Below, in pieces: positions 8,512-17,005 of a stretch of DNA of 47,138 bases; the first letter of the stretch is position 1; each line of letters opens with the position of its first letter. The notes under the pieces are model-generated. The model was not told where the DNA came from and did not search any database. It saw only the letters and a list, made by a program, of their open reading frames with translations. The position numbers and the translations under genes were made by a program. The stretch is taken from positions 1 through 47,138 of the forward strand of contig NZ_BAGD01000024.1 of NCBI RefSeq assembly GCF_000308635.1, read 5' to 3'. The DNA is from Nocardia otitidiscaviarum NBRC 14405. Its GTDB lineage: Bacteria; Actinomycetota; Actinomycetes; Mycobacteriales; Mycobacteriaceae.

Positions 8512-10290
8512 TCACACCGCGACCTCGTCGGCGAGGAACCCGCCGGACTGGTGCTGCCACAGCTTGGCGTAGGCCCCGTCGGCCCGCAGCAGCTCGGCGT
8601 GCGTACCCTGCTCCACGACGCGGCCGCGATCCAGCACCACCAGCTGATCCATGCTGGCCACCGTGCTCAGCCGGTGCGCCACCACCAGGGCGGTGCGGCC
8701 CGCCATCAGCTCCCAGAGGGCCTGCTGCACCAGCAGTTCGCTCTCGGAGTCCAGGGCGCTGGTGGCCTCGTCGAGCAGCAGGATGGGCGCGTCGCGCAGG
8801 ATGGCACGGGCCAGTGCGACCCGCTGCCGCTGACCGCCGGAGAGCTTCACGCCGCGCTCGCCGACCAGCGTGTTCATCCCGTCGGGCAGTGAATCCGCGA
8901 ATTCGGTCACGTGGGCGGCCTTGGCCGCGCGCATGATCTCCTCATCGGTGGCCTCGGGCCGGGCGAAGCGGATGTTCTCCCGCAGCGTGCGGTGGAACAT
9001 GGCCGGTTCCTGTGGCACATAGGCGATCAGGCCGCGCAGCTCGGCCTGAGTGATCGTGGAGATGTCCTGGCCGCCGATGCGGATCGCCCCGCCCTGAATA
9101 TCGGTCATGCGCAGCAGCAGTTGGGTGATGGTGGTCTTGCCGCCGCCGGAACGGCCGACCAAACCCAGCCGGGTGCCCGCCGGCACCTCCAGTTCCAAAC
9201 CCTGGAACAGCGGTCGCGCACCCGGGTAGGTGAAGTCGACCTTGTCGAAACGCACGCTGAAATCCTTGGGGCGCAAGGGTTGCGGATCGACCGGATCGAG
9301 CACCTCGGGTTCGCGCAGCAGCAGTTCGGTGAACTGCGCTGCCTCGGTGAGCGAACTCTCCAGCCGCCGGTAGATCTGGTTGAACTGGAACATGATTCCC
9401 GTGGCGTTCCAGAAGTACGTGAACGCCACCAGCACCACCTCGACCCCGGCCTTGCCGCCCACCAGCCGCAGCGCCACCAGCAGGCCGAGCACATTGGTGA
9501 GCACGAACATGGGCGCGACCACGGTGTCGATGCGCAGATTGGCGTAGTCCCAGGAGATCAGCGTCTTGCGCCGCTGCTCGGTGACCCGTCTGCGGTGCTC
9601 GGCGGCCTCCTGGGGTTCCGCGGCGAAGGCGCGCACGGTCTGCATATTCGACAGGCTGTCGGCCACATGCCCCGACACCCGGGCGATGGACTCCTCCCGG
9701 GCGTCCACCAGGCGCTGGCGGCGTTTCACCAGCGGCGTGATGATCAGTCCGGTCGTCACGATCAGGCCGATCAGCACGAAGACCAGACGCGGGTCGTAGC
9801 GCCACAGGATCACCGAGGCGAAGAGCAACGGCACCAGCGCGGCGAAGATCTCGAAGACCAGCGTGTCCACGAACTGCTCGAAGCGGGTCGCGAAACTCAG
9901 CGATCGCTTGGTCAGCGACCCGGCGAAATTGTCGTGGAAGAACGCGGCGTCCTGCGCCAGCAGCCGGTCCATGGCCTGGATGTAGAGACTCTCGATGCCG
10001 AGTGCGTCGGCGCGGTTCAGGCAGTGAATGCCGATGCGCCAGCACACCTCCGACGCCAGCAGCAGCCCCGCCACACCCAGCAGGTAGGGCGCGACCGTAT
10101 CGAAACTCGCATCGCCGGTGGCGGCGATCCTGGCGATCAGCCAGGCCACCACCAGGGGTGCGATGTACAGCTGACAGATATTGCCCAGCGCGGGCGCGAA
10201 CAGCGCGGGTAGGGCGAAGCGCGGCCGCCTCGCCAACTCCCGGAAGTAGTAGCGGAGAACCAGCCTGACAGCGGGTGCGCGGGTAGCCAT
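8512..10290 (-). CDS. ABC exporter, fused membrane and ATPase domains
   Basis: A 592-residue half-transporter of the MsbA/MDR type. About six membrane segments (residues 20-300) precede a nucleotide-binding domain with Walker A GRSGGGKTT, the signature LSGGQRQRVALARAIL, Walker B ILLLDEA and the switch AHRLST. The ATG at 10290 has a strong ribosome binding site (GAGGAGG). It is convergent with the SDR gene, three bases apart, and stands alone. As a half-transporter it must form a homodimer or pair with a distant partner. It interrupts the catabolic cluster, so either it exports a pathway compound or it is unrelated. The sequence does not decide. Confidence 0.93.
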   Translation of the reverse strand: MATRAPAVRLVLRYYFRELARRPRFALPALFAPALGNICQLYIAPLVVAWLIARIAATGDASFDTVAPYLLGVAGLLLASEVCWRIGIHCLNRADALGIESLYIQAMDRLLAQDAAFFHDNFAGSLTKRSLSFATRFEQFVDTLVFEIFAALVPLLFASVILWRYDPRLVFVLIGLIVTTGLIITPLVKRRQRLVDAREESIARVSGHVADSLSNMQTVRAFAAEPQEAAEHRRRVTEQRRKTLISWDYANLRIDTVVAPMFVLTNVLGLLVALRLVGGKAGVEVVLVAFTYFWNATGIMFQFNQIYRRLESSLTEAAQFTELLLREPEVLDPVDPQPLRPKDFSVRFDKVDFTYPGARPLFQGLELEVPAGTRLGLVGRSGGGKTTITQLLLRMTDIQGGAIRIGGQDISTITQAELRGLIAYVPQEPAMFHRTLRENIRFARPEATDEEIMRAAKAAHVTEFADSLPDGMNTLVGERGVKLSGGQRQRVALARAILRDAPILLLDEATSALDSESELLVQQALWELMAGRTALVVAHRLSTVASMDQLVVLDRGRVVEQGTHAELLRADGAYAKLWQHQSGGFLADEVAV

Positions 10291-10510
10291 CCGCCTCCTC
10301 TCGAATCGTGTTCGAGCACAAGCCCCGTCCTCCGAACAGCGCCGATCGGCGTCCCGGTGTGCCTGGTGGCCGGGACGCATGCGAGAAGGGGGAGCCTCCA
10401 TGCTGCCCCGCCTGCCCCGGTTCGGCCACCGAATTTCCGAACCACGATCCGCCTGTGGCCCGCACGTCCGCGATCTCCGCTGGCGGCGCGCCCGGCCTCG
10501 TCACACACCG

Positions 10511-10540
10511 ACGGCCCCCGCCCGGCAGGGCAGGGGCCGT
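10511..10540. terminator. Stem-loop after the enoyl-CoA hydratase gene
   Basis: ACGGCCCC (10511-10518) pairs with GGGGCCGT (10533-10540), and an inner CCC/GGG stem continues past a small internal loop. It lies 33 bp beyond the minus-strand stop at 10574. The T-run is weak, as is usual in high-GC actinobacteria. Confidence 0.5.
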
Positions 10541-10573
10541 TCCTCGGCTGGTTGTAACGCGCTGTTGTAACCC

Positions 10574-11407
10574 TCAGCGTCCTTGGAAGTTCGGCTTGCG
10601 TTTCTCGGCGAAGGCGCGCGGTCCCTCCTTGGCGTCCTCGCTGCGGAAGACCGGCAGCCCGACCTTGGCGTCGATCTGGAACGCCTCTTCCTCGTGCATA
10701 CCCTCGGTATCGCGCATGACCTTCAGAATGGCCTGCACGGCCAGCGGTCCGTTGTTGTTGACGAGTTCGGCGATCTCCAGGGCCTTGTCCAGCGCGGTGC
10801 CGTCCGGCACCACATGGCCGATCAGGCCGAACTCCTTGGCCTCGGCCGCGGTGATGTGGCGACCGGTCAGCAGGATCTCGGCGGCCAGGGTGTAGGGGAT
10901 CTGCCGGGGCAGTCGCACCGCCGACCCGCCCATCGGGAACAGGCTCCACTTCGCCTCGGACACACCGAATTTCGCGCTCGCACCGGCGATGCGGATATCG
11001 GTGCCCTGCAGGATCTCGGTGCCGCCCGCGATGGCGGGGCCCTCCACCGCGGCGATGAGCGGCTTGGACAGCCGGTAGCCCTTGAGCAGGCCGGGCATGC
11101 GGGTCGGATCGAAAGAGCTCCCGGCGGTCATATTGTCGCCCGGATTGGACCTGGCCATGTTCTTCAGGTCTGCGCCCGCGCAGAACGCTCCGCCCGCACC
11201 GGTCAGGATGCAGGACCGGATCTCCGGATCGCTGTCCACGCGCTGCCACGCCTCGGCCATGATGGACAGCATCTCGCCGGTCAGCGCGTTCTTGGACCGG
11301 GGTCGGTTCATGGTCACGATCAGCGTCGCACCCCGCTGCTCGACCAGGGCGTGCGGTTCCTCGGTGCCGTCGGTGTTGCTACCTGTTGCAGCGGATGCGG
11401 TGGTCAT
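10574..11407 (-). CDS. Enoyl-CoA hydratase/isomerase, EchA19-like
   Basis: A 277-residue crotonase-fold protein that hydrates an enoyl-CoA. The two oxyanion-hole segments are [10 protein letters not shown] and [12 protein letters not shown]. The acid/base region is ISEAKWS-like ([14 protein letters not shown]), and the C-terminus [18 protein letters not shown] is complete. From memory it is strikingly like M. tuberculosis EchA19, whose gene neighbours fadD19 and acts on steroid-derived enoyl-CoAs. The first 15 residues are low-complexity. ATG 11407 is the likely start. It is divergent from the aldehyde dehydrogenase at 11548, with a KstR-like site between them, tying it to the FadD19-like gene upstream. 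Confidence 0.93.
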   Translation of the reverse strand: MTTASAATGSNTDGTEEPHALVEQRGATLIVTMNRPRSKNALTGEMLSIMAEAWQRVDSDPEIRSCILTGAGGAFCAGADLKNMARSNPGDNMTAGSSFDPTRMPGLLKGYRLSKPLIAAVEGPAIAGGTEILQGTDIRIAGASAKFGVSEAKWSLFPMGGSAVRLPRQIPYTLAAEILLTGRHITAAEAKEFGLIGHVVPDGTALDKALEIAELVNNNGPLAVQAILKVMRDTEGMHEEEAFQIDAKVGLPVFRSEDAKEGPRAFAEKRKPNFQGR

Positions 11408-11477
11408 CGTTGGCCCTTCTTGTCCTTGCGTTACCGGAGATTCTGGGACGAAAGTACCCGGCGGCGTTGTACAGAAC

Positions 11478-11491
11478 AATAACGTGTTCTA
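11478..11491. promoter_or_regulatory. KstR-like operator, site 3
   Basis: AATAACGTGTTCTA matches TnnAACnnGTTnnA at 7 of 8 fixed bases. It sits in the 140-bp divergent promoter region between the EchA19-like and aldehyde dehydrogenase genes, and could control both. Confidence 0.6.
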
Positions 11492-11547
11492 GTTTGGAAC
11501 GTGGTGACCGCCGTCACGGGCGGGGCGAGCATTGGAGAGAGGTCCCC

Positions 11548-13152
11548 ATGGACACAACGAGTACGCGCAGTGAGTCGCGGGCGAAGCTGCCGCCGCGGAT
11601 CACGGAATCCTTGATCAACCGGCTCACCGCCATGGTGACCGCGGGTCAGGCGGGCGAACCCCGCGAACCGTACGAGATGATCGAGGTCTATACCGGCGAT
11701 ATCGTCGGCGAACTGCCGCAGTCCTCGCCCGAAGACGTCGAGAAGGCCGTCGCCACCGCCCGCGCGGCACAGCGCGAATGGGCCGACTGGCCGCTGGAGA
11801 AGCGGCTCGCGGTCTTCGAACGCGCCCACGAACTCATTCTCACCGAGATCGAGACCCTGGCGACGCTGATCCAGATCGGCTGCGGCAAGTCGCGGCGCAT
11901 GGCCATCGAGGAAGTGTGCGACACCCCGATGGTCATCGCCCACTACCTCAAGACCGCGCGCAAGGTGCTGAAGTCGAAGCGGCGCACCGGGCCCATGCCG
12001 ATCATCACCTCCTCCACCGAGGAACACCGGCCCAAGGGCGTGGTGGCGGTGATCGCGCCGTGGAACTTCCCGTTCGCCATCTCCATGTCGGACTCCACCC
12101 CGGCGCTCATCGCGGGCAACGGCGTGGTCATGAAGCCGGACAACAAGACCGCGCTGTGCACGCTGTACGGCATCGAACTGCTGCACAAGGCCGGTATGCC
12201 GCGCGGGCTGGTGCAGGTGGTGTGCGGCGGCGGCCCCGACGTCGGCCCCGCCCTCATCGACAATGTCGACTTCGTCATGTTCACCGGCTCCACCGCCACC
12301 GGGCGGGTCATCGGCGAGCAGGCCGGACGCAACCTCATCGGATGCAGCCTCGAACTCGGCGGCAAGAACCCGATGATCGTGCTCGACGACACCAACCTCG
12401 ACGAGGCCATCCCCAGCGCCATCTTCGCCGTCTACGGCAACAGCGGGCAGGCGTGTATGCATATCGAGCGCATCTACGTGCACGAACGCATCCACGACGA
12501 ATTCCTGCGCCGCTTCGTCGCCGCCGCGAAGGAACTGGGCGACAAGGCGGGCGCGACCTACGACTTCGGCCCCGAATTCGGCTCGCTGGTCTCGGTGGAC
12601 CACATGAACCGGGTGGCGGCGCACGTCGACGAGGCCCGCGCCAAGGGCGCGACCGTACACACCGGCGGCAAGGCGCGCCCCGATATCGGGCCGGCCTTCT
12701 ACGAGCCGACGGTGCTCACCGGCGTCACCCCGGAGATGGAGCACGCCACCAAGGAGACCTTCGGCCCCGTCGTCGCCATCTACAAGTTCGATGACGAGGC
12801 CGAGGCGATCCGCCTCGCCAATGCCACCACCTACGGACTCAATGCCAGCGTGTGGGGCGGCGACCTGGACCGCGCTCGCCGCGTGGCCGAGCGGCTGGAG
12901 GCGGGCAGCGTCAATATCAACGACGGTTTCGTGACCACCTATGCCGCCAAGGGCACGCCGTCGGGCGGGGTGAAGCAGTCCGGTGTGGGTACCCGGCACG
13001 GCGCCGCCGGGCTGCTCAAGTACACCGACACCATCAATATCGGCGTGCAGAAGAAGCAGATCCTCGCCGCGCGCTCGGGGATGCCCTACGAGAAGCAGCT
13101 CAAGAGCACGCTGGTCACCCTGCGGCTCATGAAGAAGCTGCGCATGGGCTGA
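11548..13152 (+). CDS. Aldehyde dehydrogenase, succinate-semialdehyde-dehydrogenase type
   Basis: A 534-residue complete ALDH that oxidises an aldehyde with NAD(P). Motifs are APWNFPF, FTGSTATGR, the catalytic Glu in LELGGKNP and the catalytic Cys in GNSGQACMHIERI. The sequence resembles the mycobacterial GabD2 group (KARPDIGPLFYEPT-like and SGVGTRHGAAGLLKYT segments), a group annotated as succinate-semialdehyde dehydrogenase. Its basic C-terminus (LKSTLVTLRLMKKLRM) is not part of the catalytic core. ATG 11548 follows GGAGAGAGG. It shares the KstR-like promoter region with the enoyl-CoA hydratase, so the true substrate may be a pathway aldehyde. Confidence 0.92.
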   Translation: MDTTSTRSESRAKLPPRITESLINRLTAMVTAGQAGEPREPYEMIEVYTGDIVGELPQSSPEDVEKAVATARAAQREWADWPLEKRLAVFERAHELILTEIETLATLIQIGCGKSRRMAIEEVCDTPMVIAHYLKTARKVLKSKRRTGPMPIITSSTEEHRPKGVVAVIAPWNFPFAISMSDSTPALIAGNGVVMKPDNKTALCTLYGIELLHKAGMPRGLVQVVCGGGPDVGPALIDNVDFVMFTGSTATGRVIGEQAGRNLIGCSLELGGKNPMIVLDDTNLDEAIPSAIFAVYGNSGQACMHIERIYVHERIHDEFLRRFVAAAKELGDKAGATYDFGPEFGSLVSVDHMNRVAAHVDEARAKGATVHTGGKARPDIGPAFYEPTVLTGVTPEMEHATKETFGPVVAIYKFDDEAEAIRLANATTYGLNASVWGGDLDRARRVAERLEAGSVNINDGFVTTYAAKGTPSGGVKQSGVGTRHGAAGLLKYTDTINIGVQKKQILAARSGMPYEKQLKSTLVTLRLMKKLRMG

Positions 13153-13168
13153 GGTGCGCCCGCCCGCG

Positions 13169-14740
13169 CTAGCGCCAGCCGGTGATCTCCACACCCTTGG
13201 CGACATCGACGCGGAAGGAGAGGTTCACCGTCTCCGTCTCGCCGGGCGCGATCTCGAGCTTCCAGGTGATCTCGCCCAGGTCGGTGGTCTCCGCCGGCGT
13301 GGGGGAGGTGCGCACATCCTTGACGGTGATGGCCTCGTCGCGCGACACCGGCGACTGGTCCAGGACGGTGACGGCGATCGCGGCGGGCGTGTGATTGGCG
13401 ATGGTGGTGCGGTATTCGGCCTCGCGGCGGCTGGTGCTCGACAAGGTGGCCTTGCTCGCGGTGCGGCGCACCAGTTTTCGCTCGATGCGAATGCGATCGT
13501 CCACGCCCAGCGCCAATTCCAGCTCCTCGCCGGGAGCCCAGGTGTCGATGCGCGTGCTGCCGACGAACTCGTCCCCACGGAAGATCGACGCCTTGCCCGC
13601 GCGCAGCGTGTGTTCGGAGTTGTTGGTCACCTCGGCGCGCAGGTATGCCTCCTCGGCCTGGACCGGGGCGGTGATGTAGCCGAGGTCCGCGGGAAACTCC
13701 AAGCGCGCCAGCGTGGCCCGGTGCCCACGAGCTCCGGTGGGGATGGCGGTGGGGCGCACGGTGCGATAGGTGCTCGCCGTCGCGCCCTGCTCCAGATCGG
13801 CGAACTCGTCGGCCATCGGTGCCATGGCCGCCATCTCGACCTCGTCGGCGGCACCGGCGAATGTCATGGCGGGGCCCGCCGCCCGAGCGCGCATCGCCAT
13901 TCCGGGCGCGGGCGGCGCGCCCACCGGCAGCGGCCGGTTCCGGTCGAGGAACCACGGCCGCAGCTCCGGCACCGTCACGGTGACCGCCGGGCGCGCCGTG
14001 GACAGCGACAGCTCGCACTCCGGCCAGTTCTCGCCGGTGCGCTGGGTCACCAGGCCGTACCACATCACCTCGACGTCCCTGTCACCCACGCGAACGTCGT
14101 ACGCCGGTTCCCAACTCGCGTTCTCGACCACGTAGGAAAGCTCCAACTCGGCCGCACCCGTGCCGGTCGCCTCCAGCTCGACCACGACTTCCATACTGTC
14201 CCTGCTGGATTGGCGACCCATCGACTGGATGCGGCGATCCAGGGCGTCGAGCTCCTCCTGGGCTTCGTCGCGCCGGACGGTGATCGCCCGCCGCGCCTTC
14301 AACGCCTGCGCCAGCTGCGCGTCCAACGCGCCGCCGACCGTCGCGATCCGGCCGGGCTCGGCCTTACCCTTCGCCAACGCCTGCGCGAAACTCTCGGCAC
14401 TGCTGCGCGCCAGCTCGGTGAGCATCTCGACCTTCGTCGCCGCGGCCTGCTCCTCATCGGCGATGCCGTCGATCGTGGCCTGCAACGCCTTCCGCTGCGC
14501 GGTCAGCTCCCGTCGCTTGGCATCGGCCGGATCGGGGTGGTGCGCGGTCCGCGCATCCACCCCGACGATCCGGGCGGGCCCGGCCCCGGTGACCCGCACC
14601 GACTCCGCGTCCAGCGCCACCGGCAGCCCGGCGAATACGATGCGCGGCCCCTCGGCCACGTCGAACTCGGCCCGCCGGGTGACCCTGGCCTGCTGCGGAT
14701 ACACGGTGACGGCGACGATCGGCGCGGTAACGGTCGGCAT
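13169..14740 (-). CDS. MuiA-family (mucoidy inhibitor A) protein
   Basis: A 523-residue protein with the DUF4140-DUF4139 layout of the MuiA family. It has an N-terminal beta domain (VTVYPQQARVTRRA), a central coiled coil of about 90 residues rich in Ala, Glu and Lys (residues 90-190), and a C-terminal beta domain starting at ELSYVVENASWEPAYDVRV. There is no signal peptide. Its molecular role is poorly known; the family name comes from an effect on exopolysaccharide. It starts 10 bp after the His-rich gene's stop, so it is probably transcribed from the CsoR-boxed promoter at 15676 and may be copper-responsive. That link is inference. Confidence 0.85.
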   Translation of the reverse strand: MPTVTAPIVAVTVYPQQARVTRRAEFDVAEGPRIVFAGLPVALDAESVRVTGAGPARIVGVDARTAHHPDPADAKRRELTAQRKALQATIDGIADEEQAAATKVEMLTELARSSAESFAQALAKGKAEPGRIATVGGALDAQLAQALKARRAITVRRDEAQEELDALDRRIQSMGRQSSRDSMEVVVELEATGTGAAELELSYVVENASWEPAYDVRVGDRDVEVMWYGLVTQRTGENWPECELSLSTARPAVTVTVPELRPWFLDRNRPLPVGAPPAPGMAMRARAAGPAMTFAGAADEVEMAAMAPMADEFADLEQGATASTYRTVRPTAIPTGARGHRATLARLEFPADLGYITAPVQAEEAYLRAEVTNNSEHTLRAGKASIFRGDEFVGSTRIDTWAPGEELELALGVDDRIRIERKLVRRTASKATLSSTSRREAEYRTTIANHTPAAIAVTVLDQSPVSRDEAITVKDVRTSPTPAETTDLGEITWKLEIAPGETETVNLSFRVDVAKGVEITGWR

Positions 14741-14750
14741 GCCGCCGAGG

Positions 14751-15632
14751 CTAGTCCGCCGTCAGCGTGAATGCCGCCGTCCGCACCACATTCCCGTGCC
14801 GGAAGTCCAGGAACAACCGGTAGGTACCCCGTCCCGGCACCGCGGTGTGGAAGGCGACCTCCGGCCCCGCGGCCGTAACCCCGTCTCCCGGTTCACCATT
14901 CGGATGCACGTGCACATAGGCGAGATCACCCGCCCGCAGAATCACCAGGTGACCGTAGGCCGCCAGATACGGCTGGAGATCCGTCACCGGCACACCGTCC
15001 TTGCGCACGGTGAGCGTGAGCAGCCGCCCCGCACCCGCCTCCAGATCGCCGTCCAGGGCGACCTCGTACCCGTCGACGTCGGCGGTGCGCCCGGTAGTGG
15101 GCACCGGCCGCGGCCGGTAGTCGCCCGCGACGGCGAAGTCCGCCCCGAGCGTGATGGTCTTGCCCAGCGCCGTCGGCGCGATATCGGTGAACGCCCGATA
15201 GGCCCCGGCCTCCGGCAGCGTCAACCGCACCTCCCAGGTCCCGTCCTCGCCGCGCACCGGATGCACATGCCAGAACCCGTCCAACTCCCGCCGCACCACG
15301 ATCAGATGCAACTCCCGATCATGAATCGGCGCGAACTCGGTCACCGCCTTCCCCTCCGGCCCCACGATCCGGAACCGAAAGTCGACTTCCCCTGCGCGAA
15401 CGATGTTCTCGACCAGTTCGAGCGTGTACCCATCCTGAGTCACCTGCAACCCGCCCGGTGCGCCATGAGCGGCGTGATCAGCATGCCCGGCGTGATCGCC
15501 GTGCCCGGCGTGGTGCTGGTGTCCGGCATGGTGTCCCGTGCCGCCGTGAACCCCCTGGTCGGCGTGGGTGGTGTGCACCGCATGCCGCGAGTGTGTGGCG
15601 TGTCCCGCATGGGCGGTGTGCTGAGCGGTCAT
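14751..15632 (-). CDS. His-rich copper-associated protein with two beta-sandwich domains
   Basis: The 293-residue protein opens with about 60 residues dominated by His, Gly, Ala and Thr (repeats of HAGHADHA type), a likely Cu or Zn chelator. It continues with beta-rich sequence containing FWHVHPV and AYVHVHPNGEPG motifs typical of YtkA/FixH-like metal-related proteins. No signal peptide or membrane helix is evident, so its location is uncertain. ATG 15632 has GGAGGT 7 nt upstream. A CsoR-type operator overlaps its promoter. It heads a two-gene operon with the MuiA-family gene. The copper-binding function is inferred from the operator and the histidines. Confidence 0.8.
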   Translation of the reverse strand: MTAQHTAHAGHATHSRHAVHTTHADQGVHGGTGHHAGHQHHAGHGDHAGHADHAAHGAPGGLQVTQDGYTLELVENIVRAGEVDFRFRIVGPEGKAVTEFAPIHDRELHLIVVRRELDGFWHVHPVRGEDGTWEVRLTLPEAGAYRAFTDIAPTALGKTITLGADFAVAGDYRPRPVPTTGRTADVDGYEVALDGDLEAGAGRLLTLTVRKDGVPVTDLQPYLAAYGHLVILRAGDLAYVHVHPNGEPGDGVTAAGPEVAFHTAVPGRGTYRLFLDFRHGNVVRTAAFTLTAD

Positions 15633-15675
15633 GGCTGGTACCTCCGAACAGTGCCTTCTTCGTTGTGATCAAAGT

Positions 15676-15692
15676 ATACCCCCTAGGGGTAT
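15676..15692 (-). promoter_or_regulatory. CsoR-type copper operator
   Basis: ATACCCC and GGGGTAT form perfect 7-bp arms around CTA, the pattern known for CsoR/RicR-family copper sensors. It lies 44-60 bp before the His-rich gene. On the minus strand TTGCAA (15699-15694) and TATACT (15678-15673) could be the -35 and -10 boxes, spaced by 15 bp with the operator between them. Confidence 0.75.
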
Positions 15693-15742
15693 GTTGCAAT
15701 GGGTCGATTCTGTGAGGTGAACCACGACCGAACCGCTTCCGT

Positions 15743-16009
15743 GTGTCTTCGCGTGTCGGCGGAACGTCCGACGTGCCGGCCGAGGTGCGCCGGAAACAGA
15801 TGGTGTGCGTTTCGACCGTCGACGGTCCCGCCGAACAGCCGCTGACCATCGTCCGAGCCGCGCTCGACGTCGCCACCGAGGAAGGGACCCCGATTCTCAC
15901 GGAGGTCTACGAGCGAGCGGGCAACTGGCGCGTCCGCGCGGTCGGACAGGGATATTCGACCGATCTGGCGGTGCTCGCGCGATCGTATGGAGTCGAAGTG
16001 AGCGACTAG
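15743..16009 (+). pseudogene. TerD-like C-terminal fragment
   Basis: An 88-residue frame whose last 40 residues (TEVYERAGNWRVRAVGQGYS, then TDLAVLARSYGVEV) closely match the C-terminal end of TerD/CABP calcium-binding proteins, normally about 190 residues. The N-terminal beta-sandwich and its calcium-binding Asp residues are absent. I see no good ribosome binding site. It is therefore most likely the tail of a decayed tellurite-resistance-family gene, although a short standalone protein is possible. It is divergent from the copper operon. Confidence 0.5.
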
Positions 16010-16027
16010 GTCGGTGCCGGACCGTAT

Positions 16028-16042
16028 CGAAAAAATTTTTCG
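16028..16042. other. A-tract/T-tract palindrome upstream of the DoxX gene
   Basis: CGAAAAAATTTTTCG, six A and five T inside CG ends, stands out in this GC-rich DNA and lies about 90 bp before the DoxX start. It may be a bent promoter element, an operator or a weak terminator of the TerD-like fragment. Confidence 0.35.
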
Positions 16043-16128
16043 CGGACAGCGATGAGTCTTCGGAGAGTGCTCCGTCCTATCTGTTGAACGCGCTACCAAC
16101 CCGGCGCGACCGACCAGAAGGACCAGAC

Positions 16129-16563
16129 ATGACCACCGCCAACCCCTCCGCGAACTTCTCCGACGCCGCCTACCGTCCCGGCAAGATCCGCAACCGCGTC
16201 CTGTGGACCCTGCAGATCGTGCTCGGCCTGTTCTTCATCATCGCCTCCGGCGGACCGAAGCTCGTCATCCCGAACACCCTGATGGACAACGCCCCCGAGA
16301 ACCTGACCATCCCCCTCGGCCTGCTCATCTTCATCGGAGTCGTCGAGGTCGCGGGCGGTATCGGCCTGATGGTTCCCCGCCTGAGTGCCCTGGCCGCCGC
16401 GGGCCTGTCCGTTCTCACCGTGCTCGCCGCCGGCACCCAGGCATTCATCGCCGACGCCCCCGAGATGTCGATCTTCCCCCTGGTCCTCGCCGCGATCTTC
16501 GCCTGGATCGCCTACGAGCGCCGCGCCACCATCACCGACCTGCGCAAGTCGCTCTCGCGATGA
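16129..16563 (+). CDS. DoxX-family membrane protein
   Basis: A 144-residue integral membrane protein with four hydrophobic segments (about residues 26-46, 60-80, 84-105 and 112-130). The first helix contains the FFIIASGGPKL stretch typical of DoxX/DoxD-like proteins. The family is linked to redox or thiol-stress complexes in actinobacteria, but the biochemical role of most members is unknown. ATG 16129 is preceded by AGAAGGA. The gene appears to stand alone. Confidence 0.85.
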   Translation: MTTANPSANFSDAAYRPGKIRNRVLWTLQIVLGLFFIIASGGPKLVIPNTLMDNAPENLTIPLGLLIFIGVVEVAGGIGLMVPRLSALAAAGLSVLTVLAAGTQAFIADAPEMSIFPLVLAAIFAWIAYERRATITDLRKSLSR

Positions 16564-17005
16564 CAAATCCATGAACACGACCGGCGATCGGTGGGTGACC
16601 ACCGATCGCAGTCGCGTGTCCGGGGTCGATCGCCTGTCGGGTTGGCGGCAATCGACCCACATGGCCAGCTGGCGCCACGCCTATCCGAGCGGGGCGCCAG
16701 CTGGCCATCGTGTGTGCAGTGCGCGGCAACCGTAAATGAGTGCCCGGCAACACGTTGCGTCGGGGTTGCGGCCACCGGTGTATGCGGGAGGGGAACTCGG
16801 CGCCTTCAGGGCTGGTGGTGATGGTGTCGCCGGTGGGGGTGCGCAATTGGGTCCGCCGGTGGTGGGGTGTTGACCAGGGCACCGGCAGCCGCCCAATCTC
16901 GATCGGCGATGCCGCGCAACGGTCACCGATTCCACCGAGATGCTCGTATGGGGCTTGCGATGGATCAGGAACGGTCGGCCCGTGGATTTGCGGGCCGTTC
17001 GCGGC
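16564..17005. other. 442-bp stretch without a convincing gene
   Basis: It holds a perfect 16-bp inverted repeat (16661-16708). At 16750-16870 the minus strand contains coding-like sequence (LRTPTGDTITTSPEGAEFP) that faintly recalls the end of 13E12-type HNH proteins. No start, ribosome binding site or intact frame supports a gene. Confidence 0.4.
16661..16708. repeat. Perfect 16-bp inverted repeat
   Basis: ATGGCCAGCTGGCGCC (16661-16676) and its exact complement at 16693-16708 enclose a 16-nt spacer. Flanking CAC/GTG could extend the stem past one bulged base. There is no T-run. It could terminate DoxX transcription or be a mobile palindromic unit. Confidence 0.55.

Noticed and set aside
8911..10212. 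433-codon plus-strand open frame
   Set aside because: It is antisense to the ABC exporter with intact Walker and signature motifs, and its product has the Gln/His/Gly/Arg-rich composition of a shadow frame.
8512..10290. ABC exporter as part of the KstR-like cluster
   Set aside because: No KstR-like site lies in its promoter region and it is transcribed on its own, so I do not assign it to the pathway.
13154..14770. 538-codon plus-strand open frame
   Set aside because: It is antisense to the MuiA-family gene and has shadow-frame composition and no ribosome binding site.
16750..16870. 13E12/HNH endonuclease remnant
   Set aside because: The resemblance is limited to about 20 residues and no HNH motif is present, so it was not called as a pseudogene.
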